A stretch of DNA of 22,300 nucleotides from an uncultured Ruminococcus sp. (GTDB taxonomy: Bacteria > Bacillota > Clostridia > Oscillospirales > Acutalibacteraceae). Numbering within the stretch: position 1 is the first letter of the stretch; every line of letters begins with the position of its first letter. Below, piece by piece: positions 1 through 7,094 of the stretch. Both the position numbers and the translations under genes were made by a program. A model generated the notes under the pieces. That model was not told where the DNA came from, did not search any database, and was given only the letters and a program-made list of their open reading frames with translations. Location of the stretch: contig CACZSM010000253.1 in the NCBI GenBank assembly GCA_902783815.1, forward strand, positions 1 through 22,300, written 5' to 3'.

Positions 1-1611
1 GAACAGGGAAACGGCATCATTATACGATATACCAAAAACCATGTCATTAACGATAAGCATATTTTCATCAAGCTGGAAGTAGCCCTTTATATCCGGGAAC
101 TTAATATTATCCAGTTTTATTCCGCTTTCTTCTGTTTTTGATGATTCCTCGGAAATCTCTGTTTTTGATGATTCCACAGAGCTTTCCGGAGTTTCAGATG
201 TCTTGCTGATATCCTCTGAAGCCTGACTTTCAGTTTCTGATATCTGTTTACTGCTTTCAGCAGTATTTTCAGCAGATGAAGAAGCATAAGAGGATTCATC
301 AGGAATTGCGGCGGTATTTTTATTTCCGCCCATTGATATGCCGATGGCAGCAGCAACGCCGACTACAACAACAGCAACAGCCGCACCTATTATCAGAGGA
401 GCCTTGCTTTTAGTTTTTTTCTGAGGCTGCTGTTCATGTATGACAGCAGGTGGGGGAGAGACATTTTCCTGTTGAGTATGAGTCTTTGGTTTTTCGTCAT
501 CGTCATCAAAGTAATGAGGTACATATTCCGAAAGACGGATATTATCATTATCATCTTCATTAACAGCAGAAGTCACATTGCTTTTATCTTCGGATATTTC
601 TTTTTTAATTTCAGCAGCAGCAACAGGACTTTTACTTTCATTACCAATATCTATACCTGGTACGCTGTCAAGTTCTTCAAGCAGATCATCAATACTTTGT
701 ATTCTTTCATCGGGTTTTAATGCAAGACCGTGTTTTAATACCTTTTCAAAATCCGGATCAATATCTATTCCCAGTTCAGACGGCATTTTAAGTTCATCCT
801 CAAATACCCTGTCAGGGGCGTCGGGAGGTATTTTACCTGTAATACACTTGTACATTGTTGCGCAGATCGCATAAACATCCGTCCAAGCGCCCTGAATACC
901 GTGTCTGCGGTATTGTTCCATTGGAGCATAGCCGTGTTTCAGCATAACGGAAAGGCTTTTTTCATCTGCAAATTCTCTTGCAGCGCCGAAATCAAGCAGC
1001 TTGACTTCTTCACCTACAAGCATAATATTGTCCGGGCTTATATCCCTGTGTATCAATTTTTTTTCATGTATTTTTTTTAGGGAATTAAATACAGGCATCA
1101 AAAGACAAACTGTATTATAAGGCGAGATAGTTCCCACCTGATTAAGATACTGTTTAAGAGTAATACCATCGAGGTATTCCATTACTATATAAACGGTATG
1201 ATTTTCCTCGAAGAAATCCTTTACAGCGACGATGCCAGATTCATTATTGAATTTTGCAAGAGTACGGGCTTCTCTCAGGAAGTTATCTCTGCTTTTTGAG
1301 AACAGTTCCTTTGCCGAATCCGTACTGATGCTAAGTACATCATTGGAAATAGTATTATTTCTGTTCACCATTCCATTAGGGAAGAATTCCTTTATAGCCA
1401 CGCGATACTGCAAAAGGGTATCCATACCGATATATGTGATACCGAAGCCGCCCTCGCCAAGAAGACCTCCGATGAGATAGCGGTTATTGAGAAGTGCGCC
1501 CTGTCTCAGTACATGAGCAGGGTGCAGATACTCAGATATATTCCGTCCGCACTTCGGACACATTACAATATCATCCGATACTTCATTCATACAGTACGGA
1601 CAATACTTCAT
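1..1611 (-). CDS. Transmembrane Ser/Thr protein kinase with N-terminal zinc ribbon (kinase 1; 3' end cut by window edge)
   Basis: The frame is open for 537 residues and runs off the left edge without a stop. It starts at ATG 1611 behind a GAGGTGG ribosome binding site. A four-Cys zinc ribbon (MKYCPYC, then CPKCG) leads into a protein kinase domain at about residues 45-310, with the glycine-rich loop GEGGFG, VAIK lysine, HRDISPDN catalytic loop and DFG, so it should be active. A low-complexity linker is followed by a basic stretch and one membrane helix at about 404-430. Beyond it lies a Ser/Glu-rich stalk, then the beginning of an extracellular domain resembling the C-terminal domain of the next kinase. 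The gene is last in this part of the secretion operon, 17 bases after kinase 2, of which it is a tandem paralogue. It probably phosphorylates secretion-system proteins and is opposed by the two PP2C phosphatases (inference). The 3' length is unknown. No PASTA repeats are visible. Confidence 0.9.
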   Translation of the reverse strand, partial: MKYCPYCMNEVSDDIVMCPKCGRNISEYLHPAHVLRQGALLNNRYLIGGLLGEGGFGITYIGMDTLLQYRVAIKEFFPNGMVNRNNTISNDVLSISTDSAKELFSKSRDNFLREARTLAKFNNESGIVAVKDFFEENHTVYIVMEYLDGITLKQYLNQVGTISPYNTVCLLMPVFNSLKKIHEKKLIHRDISPDNIMLVGEEVKLLDFGAAREFADEKSLSVMLKHGYAPMEQYRRHGIQGAWTDVYAICATMYKCITGKIPPDAPDRVFEDELKMPSELGIDIDPDFEKVLKHGLALKPDERIQSIDDLLEELDSVPGIDIGNESKSPVAAAEIKKEISEDKSNVTSAVNEDDNDNIRLSEYVPHYFDDDDEKPKTHTQQENVSPPPAVIHEQQPQKKTKSKAPLIIGAAVAVVVVGVAAAIGISMGGNKNTAAIPDESSYASSSAENTAESSKQISETESQASEDISKTSETPESSVESSKTEISEESSKTEESGIKLDNIKFPDIKGYFQLDENMLIVNDMVFGISYNDAVSLF

Positions 1612-1628
1612 AATTACCACCTCAGATA

Positions 1629-4226
1629 TTACTGCCATTCATAGTCTATATAACTGTAATCCTGTATAAAAACAAGACCACTGCCATAGTAATCAGTACA
1701 AAGGGTAAAGAAATGATTTTTATCCATAACCCAGATAAGCTCCATGCTTTCCGGTTCAAGACTATTTACAAATCTTTCTTCGCCGTATTCAGCCCTTACC
1801 TTATTTTCAATATTATAATCGTAGGATGACTTTGTAGCATATCTTATCTTCTCCAGTTTATCTGCAATGAAGATAAAATCTATAGTTTCCATATTGCCGT
1901 TTTTATTCTTAGGACTTTTGAATGGTATTGAAAGGAATGTAGCTCCCTGAGCCTCTCCGAAATCATCAGGACCCTTTACAGTCTTATAGATAGTTCCGGG
2001 AGAAAACAGTTTTTCAATACTGCTTCTGCTTTTTCCGAACAAGCTGTTATCCACATGGAGGATATCATTTTTAAAATAAACATAATTGCCCATATCTGCA
2101 TAATTAAATTCTTCAGATTGTTTATTTTCTTCTTTTACGGTAATCTGACATTTTGCAGTTATAGAATTATTGCTTGTTGCAATAACCGTAACATTTCCAG
2201 CTTTAAGAGCTTTTACATTACCATTACTATCTACACTTGCAACTGTTTTATCAGAAGTTGTCCAAGTCACGCTTTTGTTTGTTGCATTACTCGGACTAAC
2301 AGTAGCAGACAGCTTATATGTTTCTCCTACAGTAAGTGTAAGATTTGTCTTATTAAGAACAACTGATGTTATATCAATAACTGTTGGCTTCAGATTTTCA
2401 ACAGGCTTTGAAGATTCTACTTTTGATGCAGCGGCTTCTTCGTTTGAAAGCTCCTCATCAGTTTTAATTTCCATGAGCTTGCTGACGCCTTCTTTTTTAT
2501 GATATTCAATTTCCGCAACAGCTGTAGCGTTATTAATACGCTTGCTGTATTTTTCAATGACAGCTTCAATTTCCTCCAGCTGAGCTGCGCGGTAGTTTTT
2601 CCCGTATGTAGAGTTACGCATTTCTATAATGGCAGCATTCTTTTTAGATTCAAGGTCGGCAGCGGGAGCGGAGCTGCTTTCAGCTGGTTTTGAGGATTCC
2701 GCCGATGATTCAGGTTTTGACGGTGTACTGCTTACTGCGGATTCCTTTGAAGTTTCTTCGGAAACAGCTGATGATTCAGTTACTTCTGATACAGCAGAGG
2801 ATTCAGTTACTTCTGATACAGCAGAGGATGATTCCTCGACATCGACAGGTTTATTTGATACAGCAGCGCCTATTCCGATAGCAGCGCCAATCACAGCGAC
2901 AGCTGCAACAGCGCCGATTATAATAAACTTGTTCTTATTGCTATTATTTTTCTTATCATCGGAGGTATCAGAAGGCTTGCCGAGGTCTATTTCCGGAGCA
3001 TCAGAGGTTTCAGGAGCCGGAACTTTTTCCGGATCCTTTTCCTTACTGCTCGGTATATATTCGGAGTACCGGACGCTTTCAGTTTCTTTTTGAGTGGTTA
3101 TTTCAGGTGCTGGCTGAATACTGGGTTTATTGTCAGCCATTTCAGAATCAGGAACAAGCTGTGACAGTCTGACGGCGTCATCAGGTTCCTTGTCAGGAAT
3201 AACTGTTTTTACATCTGGTTCAGGAGATACGGTAACAGTTTTTACTTCCTTTTCTTCGTTTATACTCATGCCTGGAATTTTGTCAATTTCCTCAAGCAGT
3301 TCATCTATGCTTTGTATTCTTTCATCAGGTTTAAGCGCAAGACCATGCTTCAAAACCTTTTCAAAATCCGGGTCAATATCTATCCCAAGCTCAGAGGGCA
3401 TTTTTATATCGTCCTCGAAAACCCGGTCGGGGGCATCCGGAGGTATTTTTCCGGTAATACACTTATACATAGTGGCACAGATAGCATAAACATCCGTCCA
3501 GGTACCCTGGATACCGTGTCTGCGGTACTGTTCCATAGGCGCATAGCCGTGTTTTAGCATAACAGACAGGCTTTTTTCATCTGCAAATTCTCTTGCAGCG
3601 CCGAAATCAAGCAGCTTGACTTCCTCACCTACGAGCATAATATTGTCAGGGCTGATATCCCTGTGTATCAATTTTTTTTCATGTATTTTTTTAAGTGAGC
3701 GGAATACCGGCATAAGCAGACATACAGTATTATTAGGAGAGATAGTTCCCACCTGATTAAGGTACTGTTTCAGAGTAATGCCGTCAAGGTATTCCATTAC
3801 TATATAGACGGTATGGTTTTCCTCAAAGAAATCCTTTACTGCAACGATACCAGGCTCATTAGAGAATTTTGCAAGAGTACGGGCTTCACGGAGAAAATTA
3901 TCTCTGCTTTTTGAGAAAACCTCTTTAGCAGTTTCGGTACTGATGCTCATTACATCATTAGAAACGGTATTATTACGGTTCACCATACCGTTAGGGAAGA
4001 ATTCCTTAATAGCCACACGGTATTGAAGAAGCGTATCCATACCGATATAAGTGATACCGAAGCCACCCTCACCGAGAACTCCGCCGATAAGGTATCTGTC
4101 ATGGAGCATAGCGCCCTGATTAAGTACATGAGCCGGGTGCTGATAATCATTTATATTTCGTCCGCATTTCGGACAGTTTTGAGTATTATCTGATAGTTCA
4201 CTCATACAGAACGGACAGTATTTCAT
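1629..4226 (-). CDS. Transmembrane Ser/Thr protein kinase with zinc ribbon and extracellular BIG2 domain (kinase 2)
   Basis: This is an 865-residue predicted Hanks-type kinase starting at ATG 4226 behind a GGAGATGA site. A zinc ribbon (C4, C7, C18, C21) is followed by the kinase domain at about 45-315: G52-EGGFG loop, K74, H188-R189-D190, N195, D207-F208-G209, and an APME segment near 229. All catalytic residues are present. An acidic linker leads to one membrane helix at about 434-456. Outside are a Ser/Glu/Val-rich stalk with 9-residue repeats (about 465-525), a charged helical segment (about 525-600), a bacterial Ig-like BIG2 domain (about 617-697, with NLTLTVGETYKLSATVSPSN) and a C-terminal domain of about 160 residues that is shared in part with kinase 1. 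Like other membrane kinases it may sense an external or cell-wall signal and phosphorylate cytosolic partners such as the FHA protein (inference). It follows the FHA gene by 21 bases. Confidence 0.93.
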   Translation of the reverse strand: MKYCPFCMSELSDNTQNCPKCGRNINDYQHPAHVLNQGAMLHDRYLIGGVLGEGGFGITYIGMDTLLQYRVAIKEFFPNGMVNRNNTVSNDVMSISTETAKEVFSKSRDNFLREARTLAKFSNEPGIVAVKDFFEENHTVYIVMEYLDGITLKQYLNQVGTISPNNTVCLLMPVFRSLKKIHEKKLIHRDISPDNIMLVGEEVKLLDFGAAREFADEKSLSVMLKHGYAPMEQYRRHGIQGTWTDVYAICATMYKCITGKIPPDAPDRVFEDDIKMPSELGIDIDPDFEKVLKHGLALKPDERIQSIDELLEEIDKIPGMSINEEKEVKTVTVSPEPDVKTVIPDKEPDDAVRLSQLVPDSEMADNKPSIQPAPEITTQKETESVRYSEYIPSSKEKDPEKVPAPETSDAPEIDLGKPSDTSDDKKNNSNKNKFIIIGAVAAVAVIGAAIGIGAAVSNKPVDVEESSSAVSEVTESSAVSEVTESSAVSEETSKESAVSSTPSKPESSAESSKPAESSSAPAADLESKKNAAIIEMRNSTYGKNYRAAQLEEIEAVIEKYSKRINNATAVAEIEYHKKEGVSKLMEIKTDEELSNEEAAASKVESSKPVENLKPTVIDITSVVLNKTNLTLTVGETYKLSATVSPSNATNKSVTWTTSDKTVASVDSNGNVKALKAGNVTVIATSNNSITAKCQITVKEENKQSEEFNYADMGNYVYFKNDILHVDNSLFGKSRSSIEKLFSPGTIYKTVKGPDDFGEAQGATFLSIPFKSPKNKNGNMETIDFIFIADKLEKIRYATKSSYDYNIENKVRAEYGEERFVNSLEPESMELIWVMDKNHFFTLCTDYYGSGLVFIQDYSYIDYEWQ

Positions 4227-4247
4227 TCAGATCATCTCCAGAAAAAA

Positions 4248-5279
4248 TTACCAGGAAAACTTGTCACAGCAAAGCGGAACGAATACAAGATCTGTTTCAC
4301 CGACTCTGATAATATCATATGGACTAAGTTCCTTATAGGTAAGGAGTATTTCCTTATTTACATATACAAAAGTTTTTCCACCGGCACTTTGCAGGAAAAA
4401 CTTTTTATTCAGTGGGTCATAGACGATAGTAGCCTGAGTACCTCTTGAGATACCCCTGTCATTATGGATATCGACATCAACAGGATGTTCAGGATCAGCT
4501 CTGCCGATAGTATTTTTAGCGGAGGTGAGGTTAAATACCTTACCCTTTGACGATGAATTTTTTACTGTCAGCCAGGCGAGAACGAAGCCGTCATCTATTT
4601 CATCGAATACGACCTGAGTTACGCCCTCATCATTGCTGCCGGATGCTTTTTTACGGGCATCCTCCATAGTACCGGTAAATTTCGATTCATCAAGCTGAGC
4701 AGTTATTGAAATTTCCTGTTCAGCAGGTCGTACAGGCTCTGGTTTTATTTCCGGAGCAGACGGTTTAACAGCTGCATCCGGTTTAGGACTTCCGCACTGG
4801 TAGCAGAATTTACCTTTATTTTCAGCGCCGCATGAGCATTTCCATGTATTATTGGCAGGTTCAGGAGATTTTTTCTCCGGAACGGGTTTAGGAGCGCCAC
4901 ATTCAAAGCAGAACTTTCCGTTATTGACAGCGCCGCACTTACATCTCCAAGCATCCTCATCAGCAGGAGTAAAAACCATTTCTTCCTCCTTAGTCTTTTG
5001 AACAGGGATTTCCTTTACAACAGGAATTTCCACTTTTTCAGGAGTAGGTTCTGGCTGAGGAGCAGGAGTTTCAGCTTTTTCAGTTTTTTGTTCAATAACG
5101 GGAGCAGGAGTTTCTGGTTTTGGAGTTTCGGGTTGTTTTTTTTCAGGTTCCGGTTTAGGAGCAGGCTCAAACACTGGTTTGGGAGCAGGTGCAGGAGTTT
5201 CCGTCTGAGCGCAGTGAGGGCATTGATCGTATTTATCTCCGTCATAATAATGCAGGTTGGGACAACGCTTAAGTTTCAT
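4248..5279 (-). CDS. Zinc-ribbon and FHA-domain protein
   Basis: This is a 343-residue cytosolic protein without membrane helices. The N-terminus has a CPN-H-YYD-CPHC metal-binding motif (C6, H10, C20, C23). A Pro/Lys/Glu-rich linker (about 27-100) follows, then two near-identical zinc ribbons of type W-x-C-x-C-G (C113, C115, C124, C127 and C148, C150, C159, C162). The C-terminus (about 230-338) is FHA-like: NTIGRA gives the conserved Gly-Arg, and RGISRGTQA contains the Ser-Arg but lacks the His usually found in the SxxH motif. FHA domains bind phosphothreonine, so this is the likely reader of the operon's kinases (inference). Its ATG overlaps the stop of the preceding phosphatase gene as ATGA, suggesting coupled translation. 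It may replace the FHA domains normally fused to EssC, which are absent from the motor here. Confidence 0.9.
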   Translation of the reverse strand: MKLKRCPNLHYYDGDKYDQCPHCAQTETPAPAPKPVFEPAPKPEPEKKQPETPKPETPAPVIEQKTEKAETPAPQPEPTPEKVEIPVVKEIPVQKTKEEEMVFTPADEDAWRCKCGAVNNGKFCFECGAPKPVPEKKSPEPANNTWKCSCGAENKGKFCYQCGSPKPDAAVKPSAPEIKPEPVRPAEQEISITAQLDESKFTGTMEDARKKASGSNDEGVTQVVFDEIDDGFVLAWLTVKNSSSKGKVFNLTSAKNTIGRADPEHPVDVDIHNDRGISRGTQATIVYDPLNKKFFLQSAGGKTFVYVNKEILLTYKELSPYDIIRVGETDLVFVPLCCDKFSW

Positions 5280-6022
5280 TGTTCTTCCTCCGTCTTATCA
5301 AAAAATATTAAAGTAAAAGTAGTATTATCCAAAGGCTGATGAGTTTGTTTAACAGCCGAAAGCAGATGATCGGCTGCAGCAGAGGGATCAGCGCTTGAGT
5401 ATATTATATCACAGATTTTCTTTTCTGCCAATGGTTTATATAAACCATCGGTAGATAAAAGGAGTCTGTCCCCGTTATTCAATCGGATGGGCTTCATGCT
5501 GACATCAACAATGTCAATACCGCCCATACCTATAAAACTTGCCAATTGTCCCGCTTTTATCTGTTCTTTATTATAAGTCTCATCATCTATAAGATTTTTT
5601 TGTTTTCTCAGTTCAAGGACATAACCATAGTTATGGTCTGTAGTGAGCTGTTTTATTTTTCCATTTCTGATAATGTACAGTCTGCTGTCGCCGACAGACA
5701 GCCAGTACAGAGAATCATTTTCGATACAGGCTGATACGACTGTAGTGCCGCAGCTGCTGCCGTAGCGATCAAAGACTATATCATCGGTTTTCTCGACAGC
5801 TTTTGTAATGAATTCCGGGAAGTTACCTGAATAAGAGGATCTGAAGCTTTCAATCAGGCTTTCCACAGTCATTTTTGAAGAAGCAGCGCCATTTTTACGG
5901 CTGCCGATGCCGTCACATACAACAGCGAACAGACCATTTTCCGTGAGGAGACAGTCAGCGCTGTCATCCTGAGTCTGTCTTGTTCCGATAAAGGAACGGG
6001 TCGCATATTTCACAAGTATCAT
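5276..6022 (-). CDS. PP2C-family Ser/Thr protein phosphatase (phosphatase B)
   Basis: This is a 248-residue predicted metal-dependent (PPM/PP2C) phosphatase that would remove phosphate from Ser/Thr of kinase targets in the cytoplasm. The metal-binding pattern is visible: D19/D20 in the RQTQDD segment, D37-G38 in CDGIG, G111-D112 in SVGDSRLY, D192-G193 in STDGLY, and D232-N233 near the C-terminus. The length is normal for a single-domain PP2C. Both ends overlap neighbours by 4 bases (ATGA): its start with the stop of the other phosphatase at 6019-6022, and its stop with the FHA start at 5276-5279. It is clearly diverged from its neighbour phosphatase, for example CDGIGSRKN instead of CDGLGGHGM, so this is not a recent duplication. 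The two enzymes may have different targets. Confidence 0.93.
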   Translation of the reverse strand: MILVKYATRSFIGTRQTQDDSADCLLTENGLFAVVCDGIGSRKNGAASSKMTVESLIESFRSSYSGNFPEFITKAVEKTDDIVFDRYGSSCGTTVVSACIENDSLYWLSVGDSRLYIIRNGKIKQLTTDHNYGYVLELRKQKNLIDDETYNKEQIKAGQLASFIGMGGIDIVDVSMKPIRLNNGDRLLLSTDGLYKPLAEKKICDIIYSSADPSAAADHLLSAVKQTHQPLDNTTFTLIFFDKTEEEQ

Positions 6023-6747
6023 CCTTTTATCCTTACGGCGACAGCCGTAAAGTTATCCATAGATTTTTCATTACTGTTTTTACGGGCAAGCATAGCCATT
6101 TCCTTAAGCCAGTTTTTTACCGAACTGGTACCAGCAAGAAGATCCGACATTTCATTTTCTGTTACAGGCTCCCAGAAGCCGTCAGAACACAGCAGGAACG
6201 AATCGCCGATATTGTAATTAAGTGTATTGATCTCAAATTTCAGTTTATCGTGATCGTCACCAAACGCACGGAGGACTTTATTCCTGTCAGGATGTTTTCT
6301 GATATCCTCTTCTTTTATTTCGCCGGTCATGACGAGCATCTGAGGGATACTATGATCTCTTGTTCTGAAAATCACATTATTATTTCTGAAATGGTAGAGT
6401 CTTGAATCTCCGACATGAAGGCATACAGCCCGATTCTTTTCAAGAATAAGGATCACGCCGGTTGTTTTCATTTTCCCATCAAGTCCAAGCTCTTTTTGTT
6501 TTGCATGGATAGCGGACTGAGTTTTGTCAACAACATCAGCAATGAATTCATCAGTCGTACTGCATTTTATGAAATAATCCTTCACGAATTCCACGACAAA
6601 CCTTGAAGCCTTATCACCCATACCATGACCGCCAAGACCATCGCACAGTACGAAGCATCCAGAGTCTTTTTTTGAGACCATATCTGCAAAGTCCTCATTA
6701 ACAGGTCTGCCGCCCTTATCCGTGAACAGATCATATTCTATTCTCAT
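6019..6747 (-). CDS. PP2C-family Ser/Thr protein phosphatase (phosphatase A)
   Basis: This is a 242-residue predicted cytosolic PP2C phosphatase with the more canonical sequence of the pair. E18-D19 lies in RPVNEDF, D36-G37 in LCDGLGGHGMG, G113-D114 in HVGDSRLYHF, the RDHS motif is near 130, D189-G190 in LCSDGFWE, and D231-N232 in MDNFTAV. All residues for the two-metal centre appear present. The start is ATG 6747 with a GGCGGTGATC-type site. It is preceded by 20 bases after the WXG100 gene and overlaps the next phosphatase by ATGA. Kinase, phosphatase and FHA genes together form a complete write-erase-read set. In actinobacterial and clostridial genomes such sets regulate division, cell wall or secretion. 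Here the setting points to control of the type VII motor (inference). Confidence 0.95.
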   Translation of the reverse strand: MRIEYDLFTDKGGRPVNEDFADMVSKKDSGCFVLCDGLGGHGMGDKASRFVVEFVKDYFIKCSTTDEFIADVVDKTQSAIHAKQKELGLDGKMKTTGVILILEKNRAVCLHVGDSRLYHFRNNNVIFRTRDHSIPQMLVMTGEIKEEDIRKHPDRNKVLRAFGDDHDKLKFEINTLNYNIGDSFLLCSDGFWEPVTENEMSDLLAGTSSVKNWLKEMAMLARKNSNEKSMDNFTAVAVRIKG

Positions 6748-6767
6748 AATAGATCACCGCCAGAAGA

Positions 6768-7082
6768 TCAAGTCTTTTCAGGGTTGCGATTGAATTCGCC
6801 CAAAGTTTTGTCAGTTTCCTCAATTACATCCAGACAGTTCTTCAAAGTATCGCACATACCGTTAAGTACATCAGCAATACCTTTGAGGTTTGTGCGTACC
6901 TTTTGCGCGTCATCGAAGAAAGCATCAGCGCCCTTGCCAGTCCAGTAAATTTTAGACATAAGAGTTGTATATTTAGTGTTTATCTTGTTATACTTTTTGA
7001 TAAACTCATTTTTTCTATCAAGACATCTTTTAATTACGCGGGTATCCAGACATACATACTCGCCGCTATTGTTATCAGCCAT
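6768..7082 (-). CDS. WXG100-family (ESAT-6-like) small protein, W-T-G type
   Basis: This is a 104-residue, mostly helical protein with W47-T48-G49 in the middle, as expected of WXG100 proteins, which fold as helical hairpins, dimerise and are exported by type VII systems. Helices are predicted at about 14-45 and 52-92 around the turn KIYWTGKGADAF. It carries several cysteines (C11, C20, C77, C83), which is unusual for the family. A very strong GAGGAGGT ribosome binding site lies 7 bases before ATG 7082, suggesting high expression. It is placed 12 bases after the EssC-B gene and before the phosphatases, away from the other three WXG100-like genes, so it may be a dedicated partner of the motor or a separate substrate. 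There is no signal peptide. Confidence 0.85.
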   Translation of the reverse strand: MADNNSGEYVCLDTRVIKRCLDRKNEFIKKYNKINTKYTTLMSKIYWTGKGADAFFDDAQKVRTNLKGIADVLNGMCDTLKNCLDVIEETDKTLGEFNRNPEKT

Positions 7083-7094
7083 AGTAATACCTCC

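Noticed and set aside
117..1480. Small open frames on both strands within the left-edge region (for example 117-356 minus, 578-874 plus, 1232-1480 plus).
   Set aside because: They overlap the clear kinase 1 frame, which runs unbroken from 1611 to the edge with full kinase motifs. The small frames lack ribosome binding sites and recognisable sequence.
2629..3093. Plus-strand frame of 154 residues rich in Ser/Asp/Glu opposite kinase 2.
   Set aside because: It is the antisense image of the Ser-rich repeat stalk and membrane region of kinase 2; composition explains the absence of stops.
1629..4226. PknB/Stk1-type kinase with PASTA repeats.
   Set aside because: The external part holds a BIG2 domain and an unrelated C-terminal domain. 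No PASTA repeats are seen, and the N-terminal zinc ribbon is not typical of PknB.
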